Below are positions 8,396 to 16,896 of a stretch of 32,868 bases of DNA, piece after piece; position 1 is the first letter of the stretch; the number at the start of each line of letters is the position of its first letter. Origin of the DNA: an uncultured Bacteroidales bacterium. Its GTDB lineage: Bacteria; Bacteroidota; Bacteroidia; Bacteroidales; UBA932. A program made the translations under genes and the position numbers. The stretch spans positions 1 to 32,868 of the forward strand of contig CALUPK010000022.1 of NCBI GenBank assembly GCA_944322575.1. The letters are read 5' to 3'. The notes beneath the pieces were generated by a model. The model was not told the DNA's origin, did not search any database, and was given only the letters and a program-made list of their open reading frames with translations.

Positions 8396-9388
8396 ATGGA
8401 GATAAGTGCAAAAGTAATAGCGGAGCATCTCGGAGGAGAGATTATCGGCGACCCTGAGGCAAAGGCGTCGTCCGTGGCGCGTATAGAATCCGGCAGACCC
8501 GGTACGCTCTGCTTTTTAGCTAATCCTAAATACGAACATTATCTGTATACCTGCAAGGCAAGTATCATCCTTATAAACAAGTCTTTCGAACCGAAAGAGC
8601 CAGTCAGCGCGACCCTTGTGAGAGTGGACAATGCCTATGAGGCAGTGGCCTCCCTGCTCGACTTGCTGAATTCCCTGAAGTCCGAGAAGCGCCGCGGCCG
8701 GGCACTTTCTGCCCACATAGCCTGGAGCGCAAAGTTGGGCAAGGGGGTCTATGTGGGCTCTCATGCCTACATAGGGCGCAGAACCCGTATCGGCAAGGGC
8801 ACGCAGATATATCCCCAGGCATATCTCGGAGACGGGGTGACGGTCGGGGACAACTGTATCATCTATCCAGGGGTCAGAATCTATAAGGGCTGTAAAATAG
8901 GCAATAACTGCATCATACATGCCAACGCAGTCATCGGTTCGGACGGTTTCGGCTTTGCACCCACAGCCGACGGCTCCTACAAGAAGATTCCTCAGACCGG
9001 AATCGTAACTATAGAGGATGACTGCGAGATAGGGGCCAATACGGTTATCGACCGTTCGACGATGGGCACCACCCTCATTGAGAAAGGAGTCAAGTTAGAC
9101 AATCTCATACAGGTGGCGCACAACGTAGTGATAGGCTCCAATACTGTAATCGCCGCTCAGGCCGGTATCGCGGGGTCCACCAAGATAGGACGTTCCTGCA
9201 TGATAGGCGGACAGGTAGGGTTTGCAGGCCACCTGCACATCGCGGACCGCACGATGATAGGAGCCCAGGCCGGACTCATGGCCGATGTCAAGGAGGAGGG
9301 GCAGACTCTTCTCGGCAGTCCCGCCTTCGGACACAAGGACTTTATGCGGGCCTACGCGGTGTTCAGGCGCAACGGCAGGAAGCAGTAA
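8396..9388 (+). CDS. lpxD: UDP-3-O-acylglucosamine N-acyltransferase
   Basis: 330 residues from the ATG at 8396 ([14 protein letters not shown]); an upstream in-frame ATG at 8342 would add 18 residues unlike the family. LpxD adds the second 3-hydroxyacyl chain to UDP-acyl-glucosamine, the third step of lipid A synthesis. The uridine-binding N-terminal domain covers about 1-100. The left-handed beta helix of hexapeptide repeats follows ([21 protein letters not shown] and later). The catalytic histidine lies near residue 242 in [15 protein letters not shown]. It starts the operon lpxD-lpxC-lpxA-wbqC. A weak promoter candidate, TTTG (8339-8342) and TTTCTTTG (8367-8374), has a spacer 3 to 5 nt longer than usual. 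Confidence 0.95.
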   Translation: MEISAKVIAEHLGGEIIGDPEAKASSVARIESGRPGTLCFLANPKYEHYLYTCKASIILINKSFEPKEPVSATLVRVDNAYEAVASLLDLLNSLKSEKRRGRALSAHIAWSAKLGKGVYVGSHAYIGRRTRIGKGTQIYPQAYLGDGVTVGDNCIIYPGVRIYKGCKIGNNCIIHANAVIGSDGFGFAPTADGSYKKIPQTGIVTIEDDCEIGANTVIDRSTMGTTLIEKGVKLDNLIQVAHNVVIGSNTVIAAQAGIAGSTKIGRSCMIGGQVGFAGHLHIADRTMIGAQAGLMADVKEEGQTLLGSPAFGHKDFMRAYAVFRRNGRKQ

Positions 9389-9415
9389 TGATTCATTATT
9401 CCATTCAGACACATT

Positions 9416-10345
9416 ATGCTGGAAAATCAGAAAACACTCAAAAGAGAATATACATTCGAAGGAAAGGGGCTTCACACCGGTCTTAAGGTTAAAATGACAG
9501 TCGCTCCGGCGCCCGCCGGGACTGGAATCCGCTTTGTCCGTGAGGACATAGGGCCGGATGCTGTGGTGGAGGCCTCGGCGGAATATGTGACTACAACCCA
9601 GAGAGGTACTACCCTCGAGAAGGGTGAGGCCCGTATTTCTACGATAGAACATCTTCTGTCTGCGCTTGCCGGTATGGGAGTGGACAATGCGGAGGTAAGG
9701 GTCAATGCGCCCGAGGCGCCCATCCTCGACGGCAGCGCTCTGCCCTATGTCAGGGCCATAGGTGCGGACGGCCTTCAGGAGCAGAACGCCCCCCGTCTAT
9801 ACTACGATATAAAGGAAACAGTCCATTACCGTGACGATGCCACCGGCTCCGGGATTACGATATATCCGGCAGAGGATTTTTCGGTGGATCTTACAATAGA
9901 TTTCAATTCCCATGTCCTCGGGGTACAGAAGATTCACTATGACAGCAGCGTGGATTATGCGGCGGAGGTGGCTCCATGCAGGACTTTCGTGTTTTTCCAT
10001 GAGCTGGAGTTCCTTTTTCAGAACAATCTGATCAAAGGCGGCGACCTCGAGAACGCAATCGTTATAGTCGAGCGTCCGGTATCAGAGGAGACATTGGAAC
10101 GTATGGCGGCCCTGTTCAACGTTGACAGGGTGGGGGTCCTTCCTGACGGCTATCTGAACAATGTCAAGCTCCACTTCCCCGATGAGTGCGGCCGTCATAA
10201 GCTGCTGGACCTGATAGGGGATTTCTCCCTGATAGGAACACGTATACGTGGCCGGATAGTGGCCGATAAGTCCGGTCACAAGATCAATACTACCGTGGCA
10301 CGGATTGTGAGAGAGATGATAAAGAATGAAAATAAAAACAGATAA
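9416..10345 (+). CDS. lpxC: UDP-3-O-acyl-N-acetylglucosamine deacetylase, not fused to FabZ
   Basis: 309 residues. LpxC is the zinc-dependent deacetylase that commits UDP-acyl-GlcNAc to lipid A. The sequence shows the N-terminal signature EYTFEGKGLHTG, the first zinc ligand in STIEHLLSALAG, and the other two in GRHKLLDLIGD (HKxxDxxGD). It ends with NTTVARIVREMIKNENKNR. In well-known Bacteroides this protein is about 460 residues because a FabZ dehydratase domain is fused to its C-terminus; here the gene stops at the end of LpxC and lpxA follows at once. It lies 27 nt after lpxD. FabZ must be encoded elsewhere, since no dehydratase is seen in the window. Confidence 0.95.
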   Translation: MLENQKTLKREYTFEGKGLHTGLKVKMTVAPAPAGTGIRFVREDIGPDAVVEASAEYVTTTQRGTTLEKGEARISTIEHLLSALAGMGVDNAEVRVNAPEAPILDGSALPYVRAIGADGLQEQNAPRLYYDIKETVHYRDDATGSGITIYPAEDFSVDLTIDFNSHVLGVQKIHYDSSVDYAAEVAPCRTFVFFHELEFLFQNNLIKGGDLENAIVIVERPVSEETLERMAALFNVDRVGVLPDGYLNNVKLHFPDECGRHKLLDLIGDFSLIGTRIRGRIVADKSGHKINTTVARIVREMIKNENKNR

Positions 10346-10349
10346 AGCA

Positions 10350-11141
10350 ATGCAATTCTCAGCTGTAAACCCCAACGCCAAGATTGCCGCTAATGTGGAG
10401 ATAGGACCTTTCAGCTACATAGCGGAGAATGTAGAGATAGGAGAGGGATGCGTAATAGGTCCCCACGTCACCATCTTAGATTATGTGAAAATAGGCAAAA
10501 ACTGTAAGATATTTCCCGGAGCCGTTATCGGAGCTGTCCCTCAGGACATGAAGTTCTCAGGAGAGGTATCCTGGGTGGAGATAGGAGACAATACCGTTAT
10601 CCGCGAGTGCGCTACGGTCAACCGAGGAACAGCCGCCAGCGGCAAGCTCCTGACCAAGATAGGCGACAACTGTCTGATAATGTCGTATGCCCATGTGGCT
10701 CATGACTGCCGTATCGGCAACCACGTCATCCAGACCAGCTATGTCGGGCTGGCCGGTGAGACGGACATCGATGACTGGGCGATTATCGGAGGAGGCTCTC
10801 TCGCTCATCAGTTTACCCGTGTCGGCATGCACGCCATGATCCAGGGCGGCTCGCTGATAGGCAAGGACGTTCCCCCCTATGCGCTTGCCGGCCGCAATCC
10901 ACTGTCATTCTGCGGACTGAACAATGTGGGCCTGCGCCGTCGCGGATTTACAAACGAGCAGATAGACCGTATACGTGAGATATACCGCATCATCTACAAC
11001 AGCGGCCTGAACCGGAGCGACGCATGTGTGGAAGTCGAGAGAGAAGTACCTCCCTGCATCGAGAGGGACAACATCCTCAACTTTATCCGCGCCTCCAAGA
11101 GAGGTATCGTAAAGTTCTCAGACCTTTCAGCGGATGAATAG
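10350..11141 (+). CDS. lpxA: Acyl-ACP--UDP-N-acetylglucosamine O-acyltransferase
   Basis: 263 residues from the ATG at 10350 (MQFSAVNPNAKIAANVEIG). A start at 10326 would overlap lpxC by 20 nt and add eight unconserved residues, so the later ATG, 4 nt past the lpxC stop, is preferred. LpxA performs the first step of lipid A synthesis. The hexapeptide-repeat beta helix fills the first two thirds. The catalytic histidine is near residue 118 in YAHVAHDCRIGNH. The sequence continues with the conserved GGSLIGKDVPPYALAGRNP and the helical C-terminal domain (GFTNEQIDRIREIYRIIY). It overlaps the next gene by 8 nt. Confidence 0.96.
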   Translation: MQFSAVNPNAKIAANVEIGPFSYIAENVEIGEGCVIGPHVTILDYVKIGKNCKIFPGAVIGAVPQDMKFSGEVSWVEIGDNTVIRECATVNRGTAASGKLLTKIGDNCLIMSYAHVAHDCRIGNHVIQTSYVGLAGETDIDDWAIIGGGSLAHQFTRVGMHAMIQGGSLIGKDVPPYALAGRNPLSFCGLNNVGLRRRGFTNEQIDRIREIYRIIYNSGLNRSDACVEVEREVPPCIERDNILNFIRASKRGIVKFSDLSADE

Positions 11142-11766
11142 CCCGGCCCCGGCCTGCGCCGTGCTCTCATCGGCGTATTGCCCGCCGGTGGAGTATTTCA
11201 TGGCCGCAGCGGCGACCGGAAAAATACTCATAGAAACCCACGAGTCGTATATAAAGCAGACATACAGGAACCGTTGCAGGATATATGCCTGTGACGGTGT
11301 TCTGTCTCTTACGGTGCCTGTCTCGGTGCAGGGGAGCAGCCGCAGTATCCGCTCAGTGCGCGTAGACTATACCAAGCCGTGGCTGCAGCAGCATGAGAGG
11401 GCGCTCATATCGGCGTACCGTACATCAGCATTTTTCGAATATTATCAGGATGACATTCTCGGCATTCTCGACTCTAAGCCCCAATATCTTTTCGATCTCA
11501 ACTACGCATTGACGGTCAAGATGATGGAACTGCTCGGCATCCGCTGCGGGATATCCCTGACGTCTGAGTATATACATGAGTACGGTCCGGATTTTCTCGA
11601 TTTGCGCGGGAGCATACACCCTAAAAAAGCGGTCCCCGAAATATTCAGAGACCGCTTCAAGCCGTATTATCAAGTATTTTCCGAGCGTTTCGGATTTATA
11701 TCGGGTCTTTCAGCCCTCGATCTGCTTTTCAATGAGGGCCCGGACGCTGTTTCCTACCTCCGTTAG
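11134..11766 (+). CDS. WbqC-like family protein
   Basis: 210 residues. The sequence LSSAYCPPVEYFMAAAATGKILIETHESYIKQTYRNRCRI followed by LTVPV and W-L-Q-Q-H-E-R matches the WbqC-like family (once linked to O-antigen loci), whose biochemical role is not settled. The ATG lies inside the lpxA stop region (8-nt overlap), so translation is coupled to lipid A genes, which supports a cell-surface polysaccharide connection. The 3' end overlaps the convergent outer-membrane gene by 4 nt and contains that gene's terminator. Confidence 0.82.
   Translation: MNSPAPACAVLSSAYCPPVEYFMAAAATGKILIETHESYIKQTYRNRCRIYACDGVLSLTVPVSVQGSSRSIRSVRVDYTKPWLQQHERALISAYRTSAFFEYYQDDILGILDSKPQYLFDLNYALTVKMMELLGIRCGISLTSEYIHEYGPDFLDLRGSIHPKKAVPEIFRDRFKPYYQVFSERFGFISGLSALDLLFNEGPDAVSYLR
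11623..11657 (-). terminator. Terminator of the FadL-like gene, located inside the wbqC-like coding region
   Basis: On the minus strand AAGCGGTC (11657-11650), a 15-nt loop and GACCGCTT (11634-11627) form an 8-bp perfect stem followed directly by a run of six T (11628-11623, overlapping the last two stem bases). It lies about 105 nt past the stop of the minus-strand outer-membrane gene and within codons of the opposing gene. Confidence 0.65.
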
Positions 11767-13325
11767 AACCTCCATCCCAAGGTGAGCACCAGTTTCCAGT
11801 TGAGATAGTCCTCGCTGGCCACGGGGGCGGTCATCCCGTCCATGTAGCTGTCATAGAGGTTGAATGTGTTGGAGTTGAAGTTGCACTGCTGCTGATATGC
11901 CATGTCGATGAAGAATCCGCTTGTGGACCTGTATCCGAGTCCTGCGGAGGCATAGTGGCGGGAGTTGTCGAAATGCTTTTCGGAAGTGTCGTAGTAGTTG
12001 TAGCCGAGCCTGACAGCGAAGCAGCTTATGGGCCAGGTCTCGATACCTGCGCGGATATTGTTCACAGCTTTGAAATTGGAGGCCATCAGCTCGTTGTCAG
12101 CTGCAAACTCATCACGGTTGCCGCTTCTCGATGACAGAAAGATGTCTGAGTAGTCAGTCCTTTCGTAGTCCACTCCTATGGCTAAGAAATTTCCAACTGT
12201 GTATCCTACGCCGAGATTCCATTTGAAAGGTGATGTCACGCGGTAGGAATAGGAACCGGTGGGTGAGTCTACTTCGGAATAATCGTACTGGGCGGTGTAC
12301 CCGCTCATGCTCTCAAGCCATACCTCGTTGAGAAACATCCAGTTCGGTGTAGAGATGGAACCTCCTACAGTAAGCCCTGCCACCGGACGTACGATGAAAC
12401 CGGCAGACACGTCCACTCCAATTCCGGATGTGGTGAGGGTGTACTCGCGTGTGAAGTCTGTAAATCCGGTCTGGAAAAGAGCCGGATTGCCGGCCTTCTC
12501 CGTGATGGAGGTGTACTCATTGAGCCAGATGCTCTGTACCGTGACACTTACGCCGAAGAAGAAGATGTTGTCCACGTTACCGGAGGCGTTGATGACTATG
12601 TCCTGCACATATCCGGTCTTTTCACGGAAGTAATCCTGTACGAGTGCGCCCGGCACAGCTATGTTGCCTTGAGCGTCGATGTTCTCAGTAGCACCTAAGA
12701 AAACATCCGGATATCCGACGAGTGTGTCGAGAAGTCCTGTGTTCCATCCTAAGATCTGGCTCCAGGATGCGCTCGAGTTGTAGAACGGACGCTCCGGGTA
12801 GTTCTCGGGCATGGTCATCTGGTCTCCGGGTATTGCGGGCATGGATGCTGCGAGATATCCGAGGTAGCTTGAGCCGTTCTGTATGCCCTGACCGGAGCTC
12901 CGGTATGCGAAGTTGGCGGTCTGGTTGGCAGTGATGGCGAAGTTGAGATTCAGCAGACCTCTTGTCCTTCCGGTCTCGAAAGCTCCGGTCCAGCCTAAGT
13001 TGGAGAGTGCGAATCTGCTTCTGTTGTTGCTGGTCCGCTCTCCTAAAAATGCGGTGTGACTGAGATTGGAGTAGACTGATGGAGTAAGAGTAAATTCCGA
13101 ATAGCGGTAGACACCGGATGCCGCGGGGTTGTAGGACAGGGCGCCCATATCCCCGCCGAGGGCGGTCATGGCGTTGCCCATAGCGAGGCTTCTTGCAGTA
13201 CCGTCATAGTACTGACTGGAGAACATCAGTGCGTTGTAGCTGTATTGGGGCGTGAGCTGGGCGTGCAGCTGCAGCGCACCGAGTATCAGAACTGATGCCG
13301 TAAAGATTATTTTTCTTCTGAACAT
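11763..13325 (-). CDS. OmpP1/FadL-like outer membrane protein
   Basis: 520 residues. A signal peptide (residues about 1-22, ending HAQ) is followed by a stretch with SARSLAMGNA-like and GALSYNPAASG segments. This is the N-terminal pattern of FadL/OmpP1-type beta-barrel proteins in Bacteroidota (AMGNAMTALGGDMGALSYNPAA). Alternating polar and hydrophobic beta strands run to the end, which closes with WKLVLTLGWRF, a terminal aromatic typical of barrels inserted by BamA. The family takes up hydrophobic compounds, though annotation as a hemin receptor is also common; substrate unknown. It follows the Trp/Tyr-rich lipoprotein gene by 18 nt and is probably co-transcribed with it. Confidence 0.8.
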   Translation of the reverse strand: MFRRKIIFTASVLILGALQLHAQLTPQYSYNALMFSSQYYDGTARSLAMGNAMTALGGDMGALSYNPAASGVYRYSEFTLTPSVYSNLSHTAFLGERTSNNRSRFALSNLGWTGAFETGRTRGLLNLNFAITANQTANFAYRSSGQGIQNGSSYLGYLAASMPAIPGDQMTMPENYPERPFYNSSASWSQILGWNTGLLDTLVGYPDVFLGATENIDAQGNIAVPGALVQDYFREKTGYVQDIVINASGNVDNIFFFGVSVTVQSIWLNEYTSITEKAGNPALFQTGFTDFTREYTLTTSGIGVDVSAGFIVRPVAGLTVGGSISTPNWMFLNEVWLESMSGYTAQYDYSEVDSPTGSYSYRVTSPFKWNLGVGYTVGNFLAIGVDYERTDYSDIFLSSRSGNRDEFAADNELMASNFKAVNNIRAGIETWPISCFAVRLGYNYYDTSEKHFDNSRHYASAGLGYRSTSGFFIDMAYQQQCNFNSNTFNLYDSYMDGMTAPVASEDYLNWKLVLTLGWRF

Positions 13326-13343
13326 GATTGCAATGTACTAAAA

Positions 13344-14612
13344 TTATCTTCTTACGCTTCCACCGCCTCCGCTGCGGGAACCGCCGCCTCCGCCGTAGGA
13401 GCGGCTGCCCATGGATGAGCTGCGGGAGAAACTGCTGCCGGTGCTGAAGCTCCGGACAGTCGAGTTGTTGTTTCTGTTGATTGTGGTCCTGCTGTTATAG
13501 CCTGACTGACGGTTGAATGCCGCGCTGCTGTCGAACCTTCTTCCGTTGTTGCGGAAGCTGCTGTTTACTGATGTGCGGCTTTCAAACGGATTCCTGAATT
13601 CCGGAGCGGAAGTACCGGCCGGTCTTCTGAATGTCCTGCCGCTGCCGTATGCTGCGGCATTCCTTCCTGTTGTGGGCGAAACAGCCGGTCTTGAACCGAT
13701 GGCGCCTGTGCTGCTGCGGCTGACGTATCTCTCTCCGAGATTGACATTGGAACCGGAAGCATGGAATGTCCTTGAAGGGGTTCTGCCTGCGACAGCTGCC
13801 TGCTGGACTCTTGAACCTCCGGAGAGAGAGGCTGTTCTGCCTCTTACCGTGGATATCGAGGGTGCAGAGGCTCCTTGTCTGCCTCCGGTGCGTACAGAAC
13901 CGGTTGAGGCTGCGAGCTGACGGCCGCCGGCACTTCCGCCTGAGCGGACACCGGTATTTCTCTTGCCGTAGTAGGTAGGATGGAACGATGCGACGGGATA
14001 TCCCCAGTACCAGGGATCATACCAGTAATCATACCAGCCCCAGAGGCCTGGGCCCCACCATCCGGGACCGTACCATCCTGCATACCATCTGCCCCATGGA
14101 CCGTACCAGGGATCCCAGGTGATGCCGAAACCGAAGTTCCAGCCTCCGTACCAGGGGTCGTACCAGCCCCAGTATCCGTATCCGGGCCAGCCTCTGTACC
14201 ACATAGGGCCGAAAACATCCCTATACCTCCAGTCCCAGTAGGAGTAGTAGTCCCCGAAACCGTATCCGGGATACCAGTCGTCGAAATTGAAATTGAGATT
14301 GACCTGCCCGAGTGAGTCGAGGTTGTCATCGAACATGATAGTGTACTGTGTCCGGGGGGTGCACTGCAGCTCGAGCCGGCTGTCCGGGCTGGCGATTATG
14401 ATGGTGTCCGAGAAGCGGGCTGCTTCCTGTTTAGTCTGCTCGATGAGCCTGTGCACTTTCTCGTTGTCGGCAACAATCTCATCACGGGCGTCTTTGGATG
14501 CCCTGTAGTATATGCCGTCCTCAAATCCTGAGGAGGCATAGTAGGCGGATGTTCCGCAGGAGGTCAACAGGACTGCGGAGCATACCGAAAGCAAAATCAA
14601 ACTTTTTTTCAT
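13344..14612 (-). CDS. Lipoprotein with an aromatic/Gly-rich core and Ser/Arg-rich tail
   Basis: 422 residues. A lipoprotein signal ends at the lipobox LTSC with Cys19, so the mature protein is lipid-anchored. Residues 20-105 look folded and include a helix with charged residues. Residues about 110-205 are extraordinarily rich in Trp, Tyr, Gly and Pro, with units such as WYDPWYGG and WDPWYGPWG. The last 200 residues are low complexity in Ser, Arg, Gly and Asn and end GGGGSVRR. A strong AGGAGG lies 6 nt before the start. It forms an operon with the FadL-like gene. I know of similar uncharacterised proteins in Bacteroidales but not of any function. Confidence 0.78.
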   Translation of the reverse strand: MKKSLILLSVCSAVLLTSCGTSAYYASSGFEDGIYYRASKDARDEIVADNEKVHRLIEQTKQEAARFSDTIIIASPDSRLELQCTPRTQYTIMFDDNLDSLGQVNLNFNFDDWYPGYGFGDYYSYWDWRYRDVFGPMWYRGWPGYGYWGWYDPWYGGWNFGFGITWDPWYGPWGRWYAGWYGPGWWGPGLWGWYDYWYDPWYWGYPVASFHPTYYGKRNTGVRSGGSAGGRQLAASTGSVRTGGRQGASAPSISTVRGRTASLSGGSRVQQAAVAGRTPSRTFHASGSNVNLGERYVSRSSTGAIGSRPAVSPTTGRNAAAYGSGRTFRRPAGTSAPEFRNPFESRTSVNSSFRNNGRRFDSSAAFNRQSGYNSRTTINRNNNSTVRSFSTGSSFSRSSSMGSRSYGGGGGSRSGGGGSVRR

Positions 14613-14634
14613 ACCTAACCTCCTTTTTTGTCAA

Positions 14635-14666
14635 TAAATGTATACTTTTGCAAGCAAATTAACAAA
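14635..14666 (-). promoter_or_regulatory. Promoter of the lipoprotein/FadL-like operon
   Basis: On the minus strand TTTG (14666-14663), exactly 20 nt and TACATTTA (14642-14635) match the consensus at all but the last base. A good ribosome site, AGGAGG, follows before the ATG at 14612. Confidence 0.6.
14643..14650 (+). promoter_or_regulatory. -7 box for the proS operon
   Basis: TACTTTTG fits TAnnTTTG fully and lies 43 nt before the proS start. No TTTG is found 19-21 nt upstream, so the -33 part is weak. The box is divergent from, and interleaved with, the promoter of the lipoprotein gene. Confidence 0.5.
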
Positions 14667-14692
14667 AATCATTCCATTTAAACAAGACATTA

Positions 14693-16171
14693 ATGGCAAA
14701 AGAGGTTACAAGTAAAGAAGAGAATTATTCCCAGTGGTATAACAATCTGGCAGTAAAGGCGGATCTTGCAGAGAATTCCGCAGTGAGAGGCTGTATGGTG
14801 ATCAAACCCTATGGCTACGCCATCTGGGAGAAGATGCAGGGACAGCTTGACAGGATGTTCAAGGCCACCGGCCACCAGAATGCATATTTCCCGCTGTTTA
14901 TCCCCAAGTCCTTCCTCAGCCGTGAGGCCGAGCATGTAGAAGGCTTCGCCAAAGAGTGTGCGGTAGTTACCCATCACAGGCTTATGGCCAATCCCGATGG
15001 TCCGGGAGTGGTGGTGGATCCCAGTGCGAGACTTGAGGAAGAGCTGATTGTAAGGCCTACTTCTGAAACTATAATATGGAACAGCTACAAGAACTGGATT
15101 AAGTCCTACAGGGATCTTCCGATTCTGATCAATCAGTGGGCCAACGTAGTGCGTTGGGAGATGAGAACCCGTCTGTTCCTCCGTACGGCTGAGTTCCTCT
15201 GGCAGGAGGGGCATACTGCCCATGCTACGGCGCAGGAAGCGATGGAGGAGGCGGAGAGGATGGTGCATGTCTACGCGGAGTTTGCCCGCGAGCACATGGC
15301 GATGCCTGTAGTGGTGGGGCATAAGTCAGAGCACGAAAGATTTGCAGGTGCCCTCGATACACTCACCATAGAGGCGATGATGCAGGACGGAAAGGCACTG
15401 CAGGCAGGTACGTCTCACTTCCTCGGTCAGAATTTCGCCAAAGCTTTCGATGTGAAGTTCGCGGACAAGGACGGTAAGCTCGACTATGTCTGGGCTACAT
15501 CATGGGGAGTGTCTACCCGCCTGATGGGAGCTCTTATCATGGCGCACGGAGACAATAACGGTCTGGTGCTCCCTCCCACCATCGCTCCGATACAGGTAGT
15601 GATGGTGCCTATATATAAAGGTCAGGACGAGCTCGACCGCATGGTGGCTTACATGAAAGAAATCGGCAGAGAGCTCGATGCTGCCGGAATTTCCTACAAG
15701 ATAGACGACCGCGACAATGTCCGTTCCGGATTCAAGTTCGCCGAGTGGGAGCTCAAGGGTGTGCCTGTGAGAGTGGTAATCGGTCCGCGCGACCTCGAGA
15801 AAGGTGAGGTGGAGCTCTGCCGCAGGGATACTTTGGAGAAGTCTTCCGCATCCCGTGAGGGACTTGCCGGACACATCAAAGGCATGCTTGCTGAAATTCA
15901 GTCCAATATCTACAACAAGGCCCTTGCATTCCGTGATTCGAAGACATATAAGGTGGACACATGGGATGAGTTCAAGGAGCGCATAGAGGACGGAGGCTTC
16001 CTCCTCTGCCACTGGGACGGTACTCCCGAGACCGAGATGAGAATTCAGGAGGAGACCAAGGCTACGATACGCTGTATCCCTGTAGACAGCTATGTCTGCG
16101 AGGAACCCGGCAAGTGCGTGTATTCCGGACGTCCTTCACAGCGCAGGGTGATATTTGCCAGATCATACTAA
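14693..16171 (+). CDS. proS: Prolyl-tRNA synthetase, archaeal/eukaryal (class III) type
   Basis: 492 residues. It charges tRNA-Pro with proline in the cytoplasm. The start [38 protein letters not shown] and the motif-2 segment [24 protein letters not shown] (about 154-177) are those of the short, non-editing archaeal/eukaryal ProRS that Bacteroidota use in place of the long bacterial form. The anticodon-binding domain is at about 280-380. The C-terminal zinc domain carries Cys in CHWDG, IRC and CEEPGKC, and the protein ends in the conserved Tyr (FARSY). It is the first gene of a four-gene run ending with tilS. Confidence 0.96.
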   Translation: MAKEVTSKEENYSQWYNNLAVKADLAENSAVRGCMVIKPYGYAIWEKMQGQLDRMFKATGHQNAYFPLFIPKSFLSREAEHVEGFAKECAVVTHHRLMANPDGPGVVVDPSARLEEELIVRPTSETIIWNSYKNWIKSYRDLPILINQWANVVRWEMRTRLFLRTAEFLWQEGHTAHATAQEAMEEAERMVHVYAEFAREHMAMPVVVGHKSEHERFAGALDTLTIEAMMQDGKALQAGTSHFLGQNFAKAFDVKFADKDGKLDYVWATSWGVSTRLMGALIMAHGDNNGLVLPPTIAPIQVVMVPIYKGQDELDRMVAYMKEIGRELDAAGISYKIDDRDNVRSGFKFAEWELKGVPVRVVIGPRDLEKGEVELCRRDTLEKSSASREGLAGHIKGMLAEIQSNIYNKALAFRDSKTYKVDTWDEFKERIEDGGFLLCHWDGTPETEMRIQEETKATIRCIPVDSYVCEEPGKCVYSGRPSQRRVIFARSY

Positions 16172-16182
16172 GCAATACAGAT

Positions 16183-16896
16183 ATGAACAGTGACGGTGCG
16201 AGTCCGCGGGACAGGATTATCAATCTTCTTAATGTCAAGTCGGTCATCAAGTCCCAGATTTTCGACCAGTGCTTGGAAGTGTTCAATGTCCTCAAGGATG
16301 TGCTCAGCGAGATGAGCAATGACCTTAATGACATGTTGGAGAACAACGGTGCGCGTCGTGTGCGCCTTGAGTACCGGGACAGGGGCAAATTTGAGGCTGA
16401 ACTGAAGTTTGCGGACGATGTGCTGATATTCAGCCTGCATACGGATGTATTCGAGTTTGACAGGGACCATCCGGTATGGAAAAATCCTTATGCCAAGGAG
16501 AATCCCTACAACACCTACTGCGGTGTGATAAGCGTGTACAACTTCCTGTATGACTCCATGAAGTACAACCGCCTTGATGACCTCGGCTACCTCGTGGCAA
16601 GGATGTTCATCAACAAGGACAAGGCATTTTTCGTGGAGGGCAAGCGGCAGAAGCGTCAGATGACGGCTCTTTTCGGCAAGAGTACCCTTACTCGGGAGGA
16701 CTTGGTAGCTTTAGTGGAGTCAGCCATCCTGTATTCGCTGTCGTTTGACCTTCTGGTGCCTCCTTTCGATATGGTGAAGGAGGCTACCGTCGGAGAGATA
16801 AATGTCAAGATAGAGTCTTCCAAGATGAAGACAGGCAAGCGTTTAGGCTATAAGTACAACTCTGATGATGTGTTAAATACCGAAGAACATGAATAG
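16183..16896 (+). CDS. Conserved hypothetical protein
   Basis: 237 residues from the ATG at 16183 (MNSDGASPRDRIINLLNVKSVIKSQIFDQ), 11 nt after proS; an upstream ATG at 16114 lies inside proS and is not favoured. The protein is soluble, with no signal peptide or membrane helix. It begins with a helical stretch (FNVLKDVLSEMSNDLNDML). A beta-like central part follows (RVRLEYRDRGKFEAELKFADDVLIFSLHTDVFEFD), then DHPVWKNPYAKENPYNTYCGVISVYNFLYDS. I recognise it only as a type of protein seen in Bacteroidales; no catalytic motif is evident. Position between proS and a DUF3078 gene with an 8-nt overlap suggests co-expression and nothing more specific. Confidence 0.7.
   Translation: MNSDGASPRDRIINLLNVKSVIKSQIFDQCLEVFNVLKDVLSEMSNDLNDMLENNGARRVRLEYRDRGKFEAELKFADDVLIFSLHTDVFEFDRDHPVWKNPYAKENPYNTYCGVISVYNFLYDSMKYNRLDDLGYLVARMFINKDKAFFVEGKRQKRQMTALFGKSTLTREDLVALVESAILYSLSFDLLVPPFDMVKEATVGEINVKIESSKMKTGKRLGYKYNSDDVLNTEEHE

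Noticed and set aside
10326-10349. Earlier lpxA start
   Set aside because: It overlaps lpxC by 20 nt and adds unconserved residues; the ATG at 10350 gives the family N-terminus.
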